Part shown: positions 16,626-26,507 of the stretch, piece after piece
Layout: each line of letters starts with the position of its first letter
Position numbering within the stretch: position 1 is the first letter of the stretch
Program-made: the position numbers and the translations under genes
The notes under the pieces: model-generated
What the model saw: the letters and a program-made list of their open reading frames with translations, nothing else
Told to the model about the DNA's origin: nothing
The model's database searches: none
Source: Sinorhizobium sp. 8-89
GTDB taxonomy: Bacteria; Pseudomonadota; Alphaproteobacteria; Rhizobiales; Rhizobiaceae
NCBI RefSeq assembly: GCF_030124325.1
Contig: NZ_JASKLR010000013.1
Location: 62,001 to 126,000 of the forward strand
Reading direction: 5' to 3'
Length of the DNA: 64,000 nucleotides

Positions 16626-17912
16626 ATGACGCATCGCATCAGCAGACGCAGTGTGCTTGCAGGAGGAGCGGCACTTCTTTCATATTCCGCGCTGGCACCC
16701 CGCGCGTTCTCGCAGGAGGCGCGGCTGCGCCTGCTCTGGTGGGGATCGCAGACCCGCGCCGACCGCACCAACAAGGTCAGCGAGCTTTTCAAGGCAGCCA
16801 ATCCGGGGGTTGCGATCAACGGCGAATTCCTCGGCTGGAGCGACTACTGGCCACGCCTGGCGACGCAAGTGGCGGGGGGCAACGCGCCCGACGTCATCCA
16901 GATGGATTACCGCTACATCGTGGAATATGCCCAGCGCGGCGCGCTTGCGCCGCTCGACAGCTATCTCGGCTCGGTGCTGAAGGTCGAGGACTTCGACCAG
17001 GTGCAGATCAAGGGCGGCAGTGTCGACGGCAAGCTCTACGGCATCAGCCTCGGCGCCAACTCGACGGCGATGATGGTCAACACGGTCGCCTTCGAGGAAG
17101 CCGGCGTCGACTTGCCGACGCCGTCGACCACCTGGGATGACCTCGCCCGCATGGGCGTTGAGATCACCAAGGCCGGAAAGCGCAAGGGCTATTACGGCCT
17201 CTCGGACGGCAGCGGGGTTGAACCGCTCCTCGAAAACTGGCTTCGCCAGCGCGGCAAGGCGCTGTTCACCGCGGATGGCAAGATCGCCTATGACGCGAAC
17301 GACGGGGCCGAATGGTTCGCCATGTGGCAGAAGATGCGCGAGGACAAGGCGTGCGTGCCGGCAGATATTCAGGCACTCGACCAGTTCAATATCGAGACGA
17401 GTCCCTTGTCGCTCGGAAAGGCGGCGACGTCCTACGCCCATTCCAACCAACTCGTCGGTTATCAGGCAATCAACAAAGACAAAATTGTGCTCAGAAGCCA
17501 TGCGCTGATCAGCAAGGATGCCAAGGGCGGCCATTACCGCAAGCCATCGATGTTCTTCTCGGTGTCGGCCAAGAGCAGCGATCCGGAACTCGGCGCCAAA
17601 TATGTCAACTTCTTCGTCAAGGATCCGGAAGCCGCCAAAATCCTCGGCGTCGAACGCGGCGTGCCGGAATCGGCCTCCGTACGCGAGGCGCTCGCGCCGT
17701 CGCTCGATGACCTCGGGCGGGCAGCACTCGACTATGTCTCGGGGCTCGGAGCGCTCGCCGGCGATCTGCCGCCGCCGCCGCCGTCGGGTGCCGGCGAGGC
17801 GGAGCTAGCTCTGCGCAGCGTCGCCGAGCAGGTGGCCTTCGGCCAGCTCGACGCAAAGCAGGGCGGCGAGACGCTGGTGAACGAGGTCACACAGATCCTG
17901 TCGCGAGGTTAA
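16626..17912 (+). CDS. ABC transporter extracellular binding protein, Tat-type signal
   Basis: This 428-residue cluster-B-type sugar binding protein has a twin-arginine signal (ISRRSVLAGGAALLSYSAL...), and the mature part starts near RLRLLWWGSQTRADRTNK. ATG 16626 follows GGGAGGAGG. Tat export suggests folding or cofactor loading before transport, which is unusual but known for rhizobial sugar-binding proteins. It is first in an operon of two permeases, two dehydrogenases and a MalK-like ATPase. A paralogue of exactly the same length lies at 30358-31644; both share ILGVERGVP near the C-terminus. Confidence 0.88.
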   Translation: MTHRISRRSVLAGGAALLSYSALAPRAFSQEARLRLLWWGSQTRADRTNKVSELFKAANPGVAINGEFLGWSDYWPRLATQVAGGNAPDVIQMDYRYIVEYAQRGALAPLDSYLGSVLKVEDFDQVQIKGGSVDGKLYGISLGANSTAMMVNTVAFEEAGVDLPTPSTTWDDLARMGVEITKAGKRKGYYGLSDGSGVEPLLENWLRQRGKALFTADGKIAYDANDGAEWFAMWQKMREDKACVPADIQALDQFNIETSPLSLGKAATSYAHSNQLVGYQAINKDKIVLRSHALISKDAKGGHYRKPSMFFSVSAKSSDPELGAKYVNFFVKDPEAAKILGVERGVPESASVREALAPSLDDLGRAALDYVSGLGALAGDLPPPPPSGAGEAELALRSVAEQVAFGQLDAKQGGETLVNEVTQILSRG

Positions 17913-17916
17913 GGAG

Positions 17917-18873
17917 ATGGCGGCCGTGCAGGATTCCGTTGTCGCGATCGGCGGGGGCGCCCAGGCGCGCCCCGCCGCACAGGGCCGTTGGGCCAGTCTC
18001 TGGGCGAAGCACGGGGCCGGCTACATGTTCCTGATGCCGTGGCTCATCGGCTTCTTCGGCCTGACGCTCGGGCCTGCCGTTGCGTCGCTCTATCTCTCCT
18101 TCACGAGCTTCGATCTGATCCGCGCGCCGGAATGGGTCGGAGCCGCCAATTACGTCCGTATCGCGACAGCCGATCCGAAATTCGCTGCCGCGATGCAGGT
18201 GACCTTCCTCTATGTCGTGCTTTCGGTGCCGTTCAAGCTTACCTTCGCGCTGCTCGTCGCCATCCTTCTCGATCGCGGCGTCCGGGGGCTCACCGTCTAT
18301 CGCGCCATCTTTTACTTGCCTTCGCTGCTCGGCGGCAGCGTCGCGATCGCCGTGCTCTGGCGGCAACTCTTTGCGGGCGACGGCCTCATCAACAGCCTGC
18401 TTGCCCAGTTGGGGATCGAAGGCCCGAGTTGGATCTCGCATCCGAATTATTCGATCTGGACGCTGGTCGTCTTGAGCGTTTGGCAATTCGGCTCGCCGAT
18501 GATCATCTTCCTTGCCGGTCTTCGCCAGATCCCGACCGATATGTATGAGGCCGCAAGCCTCGACGGCGCGTCGAAGTTCCGGCAGTTCTACAAGATCACA
18601 CTGCCGCTGCTCACCCCGGTCATCTTCTTCAATGCGGTGGTTCAAACGATCGATGCGTTCAAGGCCTTCACCCCGGCCTTCATCATTTCCGGCGGCACCG
18701 GCGGACCGATCAACTCGACGCTCTTCTATACGCTCTATCTCTACCAGGAAGCATTCGGCAATTTCCGCATGGGCTATGCCTCGGCCCTGGCCTGGATCCT
18801 GGTGCTGATCATCGCGCTGTTCACCGCCTTTTCCTTCCTGACCTCTCGCTACTGGGTGCACTACGATGACTGA
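17917..18873 (+). CDS. Sugar ABC transporter permease (MalF/UgpA type)
   Basis: This protein of about 318 residues has six membrane helices and the cytoplasmic EAA loop EAASLDGASKFRQFYKITLP (about residues 210-229), which docks to the ATPase. ATG 17917 directly abuts the AAGGAG site, which leaves no spacing, so translation may really start at GTG 17926 nine bases further on. It overlaps the next permease gene by 8 bases. Confidence 0.9.
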   Translation: MAAVQDSVVAIGGGAQARPAAQGRWASLWAKHGAGYMFLMPWLIGFFGLTLGPAVASLYLSFTSFDLIRAPEWVGAANYVRIATADPKFAAAMQVTFLYVVLSVPFKLTFALLVAILLDRGVRGLTVYRAIFYLPSLLGGSVAIAVLWRQLFAGDGLINSLLAQLGIEGPSWISHPNYSIWTLVVLSVWQFGSPMIIFLAGLRQIPTDMYEAASLDGASKFRQFYKITLPLLTPVIFFNAVVQTIDAFKAFTPAFIISGGTGGPINSTLFYTLYLYQEAFGNFRMGYASALAWILVLIIALFTAFSFLTSRYWVHYDD

Positions 18874-19753
18874 CGCGATCATGAGCTCCGTAACCGCCCC
18901 GCCATCGGCACCGCTCGGCCGCCGCGGCCCATTGGGGTCGATCCTAGTCCACGCCGGCCTGATCGCCGCGTCGATCGCGATGCTCTACCCGCTCCTGTGG
19001 ATGATTTCCGCGTCGGTGAGGCCGGAGGACGAGATCTTCGCCTCGACCTCGCTCTGGCCGTCATCGATCGATTTCGCATCCTATTTGCGCGGCTGGTTCG
19101 GACTCGACATCAGCTTCGGGCGCTTCTTCTGGAATTCACTCGTCGTGTCCGTGCTGACGGTGATCGGCAACGTCGTCGCCTGCTCGCTCGCTGCCTACGC
19201 TTTCGCCCGGCTTCGCTTCGCCGGCCGCAATTTCTGGTTCGCGATCATGCTGGGGACGCTGATGATCCCCTATCACGTGACGCTCATTCCTCAATACGTG
19301 CTCTTCCTCAATCTCGGCTGGGTGAACACGTTCCTGCCGCTCGTGGTGCCGAAATTCCTGGCGAGCGACGCCTTCTTCATCTTCCTGATGGTCCAGTTCT
19401 TCCGCGGAATCCCGCGCGAACTCGACGAGGCGGCTATGATGGACGGCTGCGGCCCCTGGCGCATCTACTGGAAGATCATGCTGCCGCTCTCGCTTCCCGT
19501 GCTGGCGACGGCTGCGATCTTCTCCTTCATCTGGACCTGGGACGATTTCTTCGGACCGCTCATCTATCTGAACGACATGAACACCTACACGATCCAGCTG
19601 GGCCTCCGAACCTTCGTCGACTCGAGCAGCACTTCGGACTGGGGCGGGCTCTTCGCCATGTCGACGCTATCGCTCGTGCCCGTGTTCTTCTTCTTCCTGT
19701 TCTTCCAGCGCCTCCTGATCGAAGGCATCGCAACCACCGGCATGAAACGCTGA
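18866..19753 (+). CDS. Sugar ABC transporter permease (MalG/UgpE type)
   Basis: This 295-residue protein has six predicted membrane helices and the EAA loop DEAAMMDGCGPWRIYWKIML (about residues 190-209) before LPLSLPVLAT. Its start overlaps the end of the partner permease gene by 8 bases, suggesting coupled translation and one-to-one assembly. Together with the ATPase at 21895 and binding protein at 16626 it completes a CUT1-class importer. Confidence 0.92.
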   Translation: MTDAIMSSVTAPPSAPLGRRGPLGSILVHAGLIAASIAMLYPLLWMISASVRPEDEIFASTSLWPSSIDFASYLRGWFGLDISFGRFFWNSLVVSVLTVIGNVVACSLAAYAFARLRFAGRNFWFAIMLGTLMIPYHVTLIPQYVLFLNLGWVNTFLPLVVPKFLASDAFFIFLMVQFFRGIPRELDEAAMMDGCGPWRIYWKIMLPLSLPVLATAAIFSFIWTWDDFFGPLIYLNDMNTYTIQLGLRTFVDSSSTSDWGGLFAMSTLSLVPVFFFFLFFQRLLIEGIATTGMKR

Positions 19754-19774
19754 TCGACGGAGTTGGAGTTTACC

Positions 19775-20791
19775 ATGGACGAATTGCGTTTCGCCGCCGT
19801 CGGGCTCAACCACAACCACATCTACGGCCAGGTCAATTGCCTCGTCAGAGCCGGCGCCCGCCTCGTCGGTTTCCATGAAAAGGACGATGCGCTGACCGCG
19901 GAATTCTCAGGCATCTACAAGGACGTGCCGCGCATCGCGACGCTCGAGCAGATCCTCGAAGACGAGAGCATAGGCCTCATCACGTCCGCCGCGATCTCGG
20001 CCGAGCGGGCGGAGCTGGCGATCCGAGCCATGCGCCACGGCAAGGACGTGCTCGTCGACAAGCCGGGCATGACGAGCCGGGACCAACTCGCCAAGGTGCG
20101 CCGGGTCCAGGCCGAAACGGGGCGGATCTTCTCGATCCTCTATTCCGAGCATTTCGAGAGCCCGGCAACGGTGAAGGCAGGAGAACTGGTCGCCGCCGGC
20201 GCCATCGGCGAGGTCGTGCACGTGGTGGGCCTCGGCCCGCATCGGCTGCGCAGGGAAAGCCGCCCTGACTGGTTTTTCCGCCGCGCGGACTACGGCGGCA
20301 TCTTGACCGACATCGCCTCGCACCAGTGCGAGCAGTTCCTGTTCTTCACCGGCGCCAGCGATGCGACCATTTTGTCGGCAAGCGTCGACAACAGGAGCGT
20401 CCCCGACGAGCCGGAGTTGCAGGATACGGGCAACATCCATCTTTCGACGGAGCGAGCCACCGGCATGATCCATGTAAACTGGCTGACACCAGACGGCATG
20501 CCGACCTGGGGCGACGGCCGGCTCTTCATCGTCGGCACGACCGGCACGATCGAGGTGCGCAAGACGGTCGATCTCGCCGGTCGCGAGGGGGGCCATCACC
20601 TGTTCCTGGCTGACCGCAACGGCGTCGAACACATCGATTGCTCGGCTGTCGAACTGCCGTTCGGTCGCCAATTTCTCGCCGATATTCGCGACAGAACCGA
20701 AACCGCGATGCCGCAGGAACGCTGTTTCAAGGCCATGGAGCTTGCCCTTTCGGCGCAAGCGATCGCCGAACGTAATTGGGAAAAGAATTGA
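19775..20791 (+). CDS. Gfo/Idh/MocA family oxidoreductase
   Basis: This 338-residue protein begins MDELRFAAVGLNHNHIYGQV. Its nucleotide loop is unusual: GLNHNHIYG replaces the common GxGxxG, as in some members that bind cofactor differently. DVLVDKPGMTSRDQ has Asp-Lys-Pro in place of Glu-Lys-Pro, and the second-domain segment is GGILTDIASHQCEQF. I use ATG 19775 rather than the in-frame TTG at 19763. It lies between permease and second dehydrogenase genes in the TetR-linked import operon. Its substrate is probably the imported sugar or a derivative. Confidence 0.85.
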   Translation: MDELRFAAVGLNHNHIYGQVNCLVRAGARLVGFHEKDDALTAEFSGIYKDVPRIATLEQILEDESIGLITSAAISAERAELAIRAMRHGKDVLVDKPGMTSRDQLAKVRRVQAETGRIFSILYSEHFESPATVKAGELVAAGAIGEVVHVVGLGPHRLRRESRPDWFFRRADYGGILTDIASHQCEQFLFFTGASDATILSASVDNRSVPDEPELQDTGNIHLSTERATGMIHVNWLTPDGMPTWGDGRLFIVGTTGTIEVRKTVDLAGREGGHHLFLADRNGVEHIDCSAVELPFGRQFLADIRDRTETAMPQERCFKAMELALSAQAIAERNWEKN

Positions 20792-20792
20792 G

Positions 20793-21866
20793 ATGAGCAT
20801 CAAGACAGTCGCCATCATTGGCTGCGGGATCGGGCGATCGCACATCGTCGAAGGTTACCTGCCGCATCCGGACAAGTTTCGGGTTACGGCGCTCTGCGAC
20901 CTCAACGTGGAACGGTTGAACGAGGTCGGCAACGAGTTCGGCATCGAAAAACGAACGACCTCGTTCAAGGAACTACTTGCCGACGATAGCATCGACATCA
21001 TCGATATCTGCACCCCACCGGGCATCCACCTCGAACAGGTGCTCGACGCACTCGCCTCGGGCAAGCATGTCGTCTGCGAGAAGCCTCTGACGGGTTCGCT
21101 CAAGGGAGTCGACCGGATCATGGAAGCGGAGAAGCAGGCCAAGGGCGTGCTGATGCCGATCTTCCAGTATCGCTATGGCGATGGCATCGAGAAGGCGAAG
21201 CGCATCATCGACACCGGCATCGCCGGCAAGCCCTATGTGGGTTCGGTGGAGACCTTCTGGCTGCGTACGCCGGAATATTATTCCGTCCCCTGGCGCGGCA
21301 AATGGGAAACCGAGCTTGGCGGCGTGCTCGTGACCCACGCGCTCCATCTACACGACATGATGCTGCATCTCCTCGGCCCCGTCGCAAGCGTCTTCGGCCG
21401 CGTCGCGACACGGGTCAACGATATCGAGGTCGAGGACTGCGCCTCGGCGAGCCTGCTCATGCGGAACGGCGCCTTCGTGTCGCTCTCCTGTACGCTCGGT
21501 TCGCAGGAGCAGATCAGCCGGCTCCGCCTGCACTTCGAGAACGTCACCTTCGAAAGCAGCCATGAACCCTATGCGCCGGGCAAGGATCCCTGGAAAATCA
21601 TCGCCGCCAACGAGACTGTTCAGGCTGAGATCGACGAGGTGATCGGCGACTGGCAGCCGGTTTCGCCCCGCTTCACCACGCAGATGGCCCATTTCCACGC
21701 CTTTCTCAGCGGCAACGGGCCGCTTCCCGTCACCACCAAGGATGCACGGCAGGCGTTGGAACTGGTGACGGCGATCTATCAGTCCGCCGATACGGGCCGC
21801 GAGATAGCACTTCCGGTCGGACCGGAGAGTCCGAAATATGCCAACTGGCGCGCGAACACGAGGTAA
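20793..21866 (+). CDS. Gfo/Idh/MocA family oxidoreductase
   Basis: This 357-residue protein starts [20 protein letters not shown] one base after the preceding stop. GCGIGRSH is a standard dinucleotide loop, [14 protein letters not shown] the family motif, and [16 protein letters not shown] the catalytic His region. It is not a recent duplicate of the gene before it, since loops and spacing differ. Two different dehydrogenases in one import operon plus one in the facing operon suggest a route with oxidation and re-reduction, as in 3-keto-sugar or epimerising pathways. Confidence 0.88.
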   Translation: MSIKTVAIIGCGIGRSHIVEGYLPHPDKFRVTALCDLNVERLNEVGNEFGIEKRTTSFKELLADDSIDIIDICTPPGIHLEQVLDALASGKHVVCEKPLTGSLKGVDRIMEAEKQAKGVLMPIFQYRYGDGIEKAKRIIDTGIAGKPYVGSVETFWLRTPEYYSVPWRGKWETELGGVLVTHALHLHDMMLHLLGPVASVFGRVATRVNDIEVEDCASASLLMRNGAFVSLSCTLGSQEQISRLRLHFENVTFESSHEPYAPGKDPWKIIAANETVQAEIDEVIGDWQPVSPRFTTQMAHFHAFLSGNGPLPVTTKDARQALELVTAIYQSADTGREIALPVGPESPKYANWRANTR

Positions 21867-21894
21867 CGGCAAAGGCCGCAGGGAGGAATTCGAA

Positions 21895-22974
21895 ATGGCA
21901 ACCAGCGTCGTTCTTCAGAAGGTCGAGAAGCGCTACGGCGCGCTCGATGTGATCCACGGCATCGACCTCACCATCGACCCCGGTGAATTCGCCGTCTTCG
22001 TCGGCCCGTCCGGCTGCGGCAAGTCGACCCTGCTGCGCATGATCGCCGGTCTGGAGGAGATCACCGGCGGCACTCTGATGCTCGATAGCGACCGGATGAA
22101 CGAAGTAGCACCAGCCAGGCGCGGCATCGCCATGGTGTTCCAGTCGTACGCGCTCTACCCGCACATGTCGGTCTACAAGAATCTCGCCTTCGGCCTTGAA
22201 ACGGCAGGCTACAAGAAGGCGGAAATCGAGCCGAAGGTGCGCCGCGCTGCCGAAATCCTGCAGATCGAAAAGCTGCTCGATCGCAAGCCGAAGGCGCTTT
22301 CCGGCGGTCAGCGCCAGCGCGTGGCGATCGGCCGGGCGATCGTGCGGGAGCCTCGCATCTTCCTGTTCGACGAACCGCTTTCGAACCTCGATGCGGAACT
22401 CCGCGTACAGATGCGCGTCGAAATCTCCCGACTTCACCGTGACCTCGGCAACACGATGATCTATGTGACCCACGACCAGGTGGAAGCCATGACCATGGCC
22501 GACAAGATCGTTGTCCTGAACGCGGGCCGCATCGAGCAGGTGGGGGCGCCGCTCGACCTCTACAACAATCCCGTCAACCGCTTCGTCGCCGGCTTCATCG
22601 GCAGCCCGAAAATGAACTTCCTCAAGGCGCGCATCGCTGCGGTCGGCGAAGCGGAAACGGCAATCCAGGTATGCGGCGGCACGATCCGGCTGCCCCGACG
22701 TCTGGACGGCGCAACAGCGGGACAGGACGTCACGTTCGGGATTCGGCCGGAACATCTTTCCGCGCGCGAGGACGGCATCGCGCTCGCCCCAATCAATGTC
22801 GAACTCGTGGAAAACCTCGGCGGCGAAACCATGCTTTACGGTATCACCCCGGACCAGCAGCAGCTCACCGTCGCCCTGGATGGCCAGCAGAAAGTGGAGC
22901 GCGGCACCAATCTGGCCGTCCACTTCGATCCTTCGCGCTGCCACGTCTTCGGCGCCGACGGCAAGGCAATGTAA
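21895..22974 (+). CDS. Sugar ABC transporter ATPase (MalK/UgpC type)
   Basis: This 359-residue protein starts after GGGAGGA. Walker A is GPSGCGKST (about 38-46), the signature [15 protein letters not shown] (about 135-149), Walker [16 protein letters not shown], and the switch His lies in [12 protein letters not shown]-terminal TOBE-type regulatory domain (about 235-355) is present, as in MalK. It is the last gene of the TetR-linked import operon and serves the permeases at 17917 and 18866. It might also serve the orphan binding protein at 30358. Confidence 0.92.
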   Translation: MATSVVLQKVEKRYGALDVIHGIDLTIDPGEFAVFVGPSGCGKSTLLRMIAGLEEITGGTLMLDSDRMNEVAPARRGIAMVFQSYALYPHMSVYKNLAFGLETAGYKKAEIEPKVRRAAEILQIEKLLDRKPKALSGGQRQRVAIGRAIVREPRIFLFDEPLSNLDAELRVQMRVEISRLHRDLGNTMIYVTHDQVEAMTMADKIVVLNAGRIEQVGAPLDLYNNPVNRFVAGFIGSPKMNFLKARIAAVGEAETAIQVCGGTIRLPRRLDGATAGQDVTFGIRPEHLSAREDGIALAPINVELVENLGGETMLYGITPDQQQLTVALDGQQKVERGTNLAVHFDPSRCHVFGADGKAM

Positions 22975-23041
22975 AGAACCATCATTGGCGATCGCGACCG
23001 TCATTGCAGCGCCGTTGCCCCATGCGGGACACGGGGTCGGT

Positions 23042-24292
23042 TTAATCCGCCTGGGCGTCTCCAATAATTTTGCGCCGCCTGTCGAGCCAGCGCATCGCTG
23101 GCGTGACGGTCAGCCCATGCATAACAATGGAAGCAAGTACGATCAGGGCGACGGCAGACCAGAGCAGGCCCACTTCTTCGAAGTTCGCCATCCCCGTTGC
23201 AAATGCAAGATAATAGATTGAACCGACACCACGGATTCCAAACACGGCGATCGCGGCTCTCTCTCCCTTCGGCAGAACCGAGGGAAGGCTTAGCCACCCG
23301 GAAGCCGGCCGAACAATCAATATCACGAACAGCGCGAATGCGACCAGGCGCCAATCAACGTTGCCAATGAGCTGCCCGACACTGACAGCCGCTCCGAAGC
23401 ACACGAGAAGCACCATCATCAGCAGCCTTTCGATCTGCTCCGAGAAATCGTGAAGCTCCTTATGAAATTCGTGGTGCCGCTCGACGGTGCGGAAGGAAAG
23501 CGCCGCGACGAAGACGGCCACGAATCCATAGCCATGCATGAGCTCCGTAAGGCTGTAGGCGAGACAAGTGATTCCCAAGGCGACAAAGCCGTCGCCGGTG
23601 CGCACGAGCGCGGCCTGTTTCGGGAAGCGGAACGTGGCATAGCCGAGCACCTTGCCGACGAGCCAGCCCACGGCGATACCGGCGAAGGGTCGCCACAGCA
23701 CATCGAAGAGGAGCCAGCGGGAGAACCAGTCCGGTTCCTCGGCCGAGAGTGCAATTGCGATCGCCAGATAGACGAAAGGGAAGCTGAGCCCATCGTTCAA
23801 ACCAGCTTCGGATGTGAGTGCGAAGCGGACCTCGTCCTCCTTGCCGGTCTGAGGCGGCCCGACTTGGACGTCGCTGGCGAGCACCGGATCAGTCGGGGCA
23901 AGGGTAGCCGCAAGCAGAATGGCCGAAGCAGCCCCGAGCCCGAGTATCCAAGAGGCACCGACAGCCATCATGGCAATCCCCAACGGCATTGCGATCCCGA
24001 GAAGTCGCCATGTGAGCGCCCAGCTGCGCAGGCCGACCCGGCGGTCAATCTTCAGGCCCGCCCCCATCAGCGCGACGATGAGGGTGAACTCGGTCACCCG
24101 CTCTATGACAAGCCGGCTGTCGAAAGAGGCCAAGTGGGTGATCGGGTTGAAGATCGTCTGTCCGACCAGCATGCCGATTGCGATGCAAAAGATGGGCAGC
24201 GAGAGCGGCAGCCGACGAAAGGCCATGGGGATCCAGGCCGTCAGCAACACTACCAGCCCGAATAGTCCAAGAGCTATATGGTAACGCTCCAT
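23042..24292 (-). CDS. CPA1-type cation:proton antiporter
   Basis: This protein of about 416 residues has around twelve membrane helices. Key segments are ATLAPTDPVLASDVQVGPP (the family TDP motif) and ALTSEAGLNDGLSFPFVYLA, whose acidic residue in EAGLNDG is a transport residue in CPA1 exchangers. The start is taken at MERYHIALG (24292), just after TGGAGA; an in-frame extension upstream is not hydrophobic and lacks a ribosome site. It probably exchanges Na+ or K+ for H+. It stands alone between sugar operons. Confidence 0.85.
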   Translation of the reverse strand: MERYHIALGLFGLVVLLTAWIPMAFRRLPLSLPIFCIAIGMLVGQTIFNPITHLASFDSRLVIERVTEFTLIVALMGAGLKIDRRVGLRSWALTWRLLGIAMPLGIAMMAVGASWILGLGAASAILLAATLAPTDPVLASDVQVGPPQTGKEDEVRFALTSEAGLNDGLSFPFVYLAIAIALSAEEPDWFSRWLLFDVLWRPFAGIAVGWLVGKVLGYATFRFPKQAALVRTGDGFVALGITCLAYSLTELMHGYGFVAVFVAALSFRTVERHHEFHKELHDFSEQIERLLMMVLLVCFGAAVSVGQLIGNVDWRLVAFALFVILIVRPASGWLSLPSVLPKGERAAIAVFGIRGVGSIYYLAFATGMANFEEVGLLWSAVALIVLASIVMHGLTVTPAMRWLDRRRKIIGDAQAD

Positions 24293-24502
24293 TCTCCAGG
24301 GCCTCGCGGACTGCGCTCGTGCGTTCAAGACTACGATGAAGGAAGGAGTTGCGAGCACGATGGTTCCGGAAACTGGCCGCAAATCTTCAACCAGACCTTT
24401 GACACGCTCGAAGCGGACATGAATCAACCTGGCCAAGGATGCCGCGATCAGACGGATACCTAGGTCACATCAGGCCAGACAAGGTGCCAACGGAGATGGA
24501 CC

Positions 24503-25387
24503 TCAGAAAGCGCGATCGTCGAAACGGTGCACCGCCGCGCCGGCTACCGGACTCCGGGCAGCGAAAATCCCGCCGTCCCGACTTTGCACGTTGGTCCCCA
24601 CCGGACGCAGCGACGCGACGAAGAGTGTCTTCAAGTCCGGCCCAGCAAAGCAGGGCATCGTTGGCGCCGACACCGGGTAAGGATGGGCCTGGATCAGCCG
24701 GCCTTCGGGCGAGAAGCGATTGAGGACGCCAGCCGAGACGCCGGCGCTCCAGTAATTTCCCGCCACATCGGTTGCAGCCCCGTCTGGACGGCCGCTCGCT
24801 TCGTCGAGAACGGCCAGCCGCCGACGCCCGGAGATCGTCCCGGTTTTGGAATCGAACTGCCAACGGTCGATCCAGAGCCCGCGCGAGTCCGAATGAAAAA
24901 GGATGGAACCATCCGCGTTCCAGGCGAGACCATTGGAACAGATGACGTCACCGACCTTTCGCTCCACCGCACCCTTCGACGAAACGCGATAGAGGGAAGC
25001 AACCAGCTGCCGGTCGGCGGCCTCGTGCATCGTTCCAACCCAGAAAGCACCGTCCGGTCCGACCTTGCCGTCGTTCAGGCGCGTGTCCGGCCTTGCGGTC
25101 TCGATCGAGGCGATCTCCTTCGCGATCGTGCCGCGCTCCGGATCGAACAACACCACGCGGTCCCGTTGCGCGAGCACGAGCCGTCCGGAATGCGCAAGCC
25201 CGACACAGCAGGCCCCGTGGTCGAAGGTCCAGGCGATGTGGCCCGCCCCGATAAGATCTGCACGATGGAGGACGCCCTTGCCGATATCGACGAAAAACAG
25301 GCAGTTTCGGCGGTCGTCGTAAACCGGGCTTTCAGCCACGGTGCAACGCAAATCCAGCACGCACTCAAATGTTAAGTCGAAAGACAT
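24503..25387 (-). CDS. SMP-30/gluconolactonase family sugar lactonase
   Basis: This protein of about 294 residues is a six-bladed beta-propeller. Candidate metal ligands are the Glu in CTVAESPVYD (about residue 18), Asn in DTRLNDGKVG, Asn in ICSNGLAWN and Asp in SGRPDGAATDV. The family opens aldonolactones to acids, needing Ca2+ or Zn2+. The start (MSFDLTFE) lacks a strong ribosome site, so a slightly longer form is possible. It faces a DHDPS-family lyase; with the dehydratase at 27630 it would form dehydrogenase-lactonase-dehydratase steps. Confidence 0.85.
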   Translation of the reverse strand: MSFDLTFECVLDLRCTVAESPVYDDRRNCLFFVDIGKGVLHRADLIGAGHIAWTFDHGACCVGLAHSGRLVLAQRDRVVLFDPERGTIAKEIASIETARPDTRLNDGKVGPDGAFWVGTMHEAADRQLVASLYRVSSKGAVERKVGDVICSNGLAWNADGSILFHSDSRGLWIDRWQFDSKTGTISGRRRLAVLDEASGRPDGAATDVAGNYWSAGVSAGVLNRFSPEGRLIQAHPYPVSAPTMPCFAGPDLKTLFVASLRPVGTNVQSRDGGIFAARSPVAGAAVHRFDDRAF

Positions 25388-25508
25388 CTTTGGGACCATC
25401 GTCTGACAGCTGTCGGTTGGAGAGAGAACGAGCATCTCTCGCAAATCACGGGTTTCTCAAGCGTTATCGGCTGACGTTTTCTCTAACACTGCTATTGCCC
25501 TTGCTCAA

Positions 25509-25529
25509 CTTGTAAATTAAAAATACAAG
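25509..25529. promoter_or_regulatory. 21-bp palindrome CTTGTA-N9-TACAAG, candidate operator
   Basis: The dyad sits 22-42 bases before the start of the DHDPS-family gene at 25551 and in the control region shared with the divergent lactonase gene. It agrees with the palindrome at 10896-10916 in 17 of 21 bases, with paired changes in the arms. The GntR protein 1.3 kb downstream is the nearest candidate regulator. Confidence 0.6.
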
Positions 25530-25550
25530 AGACTTGGCAAGGAGATTTCC

Positions 25551-26507
25551 ATGAAAACGACTCCCGTAGATGTGGCCGACCTGAGATCCTCTGTCCTTTC
25601 CGTGCCGCCGCTGGCGCGTCAGGCGAATGGCGAGCCGAGCAAGGCGGAAAATCAGAGACAAGTTGATTGGCTGCTCTCGGGCGGGGTGACCACCTATCTC
25701 TACGGCGGCAACGCCAACCTCTACAACTTCGGCGTCATGGAGTTCGGCAGTCTCCTGGACATGCTCGAGGACATCGCACCGCGTGACGGCTGGGTGATCC
25801 CCTCGATCGGCGCCGACTTCGGCAAGGCGATGGATCAGGCGACGATCCTGCGCGGACGGAACTTTCCGACAGCCATGGTCCTCCCGCTCGCCTTCCCCGC
25901 GACCTCGGCGGGCTTGGCGTCGGGATTCGCCAAGCTGGCGGATGCCGCCGGCAGACCGCTGATCGCCTATATCAAGAATGACGGCTTCCTCGATACCGGC
26001 GATGTCGCGCGTCTCTTCCGCGACGGAGCAATCTCCGCCTTGAAATATGCCGTCGTGCGGCCCGACCCGAAAAGCGATGCCTATCTTTCCGGCCTCCTCG
26101 ACGCCGTCGGCTCGGGCGAGCGTATCGTCAGCGGCATCGGCGAGCGCCCGGCGATCGACCACGTCGAGATGGGCCTCTCCGCCTTCACCTCCGGCTCGGT
26201 GTGCATCGCACCGCATTTGTCGACGGCGATCCTGAAGGCCTGCCAATCCGGCCAATTCGCCGCGGCGCGGGCCATTCGCGAAAGCTTCCTGCCGCTTGAG
26301 GACCTGCGCGACGCGCACTCGCCGATCCGCGTCCTGCACGAAGCGGTGAGACTCGCTGACATCTGCGACACCGGCCCGATCGGCGAATTTCTGTCGAATC
26401 TCGACAGCGCCGAAAAGCTCGATGCCATTGCCTCGGCCGCACGCGCGTTGAAGGCGAAGAGCGAAGCCGCCGCGCGCGACGCCCGGCCGCTATCGACGAG
26501 CGCATGA
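25551..26507 (+). CDS. Dihydrodipicolinate synthase family protein
   Basis: This 318-residue TIM-barrel protein follows AAGGAG at good spacing. LSGGVTTYLYGGNANLY (about residues 42-58) corresponds to the substrate loop of the family, and the Lys in ISALKYAVVRP (about 165) is the likely Schiff-base lysine. The catalytic Tyr may lie in PLIAYIKNDG. Members include KDG aldolases and keto-deoxy-arabonate or -glucarate dehydratases. Neighbouring lactonase and IlvD/Edd-type dehydratase favour a keto-deoxy sugar acid as substrate. The precise reaction cannot be chosen by eye. Confidence 0.82.
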   Translation: MKTTPVDVADLRSSVLSVPPLARQANGEPSKAENQRQVDWLLSGGVTTYLYGGNANLYNFGVMEFGSLLDMLEDIAPRDGWVIPSIGADFGKAMDQATILRGRNFPTAMVLPLAFPATSAGLASGFAKLADAAGRPLIAYIKNDGFLDTGDVARLFRDGAISALKYAVVRPDPKSDAYLSGLLDAVGSGERIVSGIGERPAIDHVEMGLSAFTSGSVCIAPHLSTAILKACQSGQFAAARAIRESFLPLEDLRDAHSPIRVLHEAVRLADICDTGPIGEFLSNLDSAEKLDAIASAARALKAKSEAAARDARPLSTSA

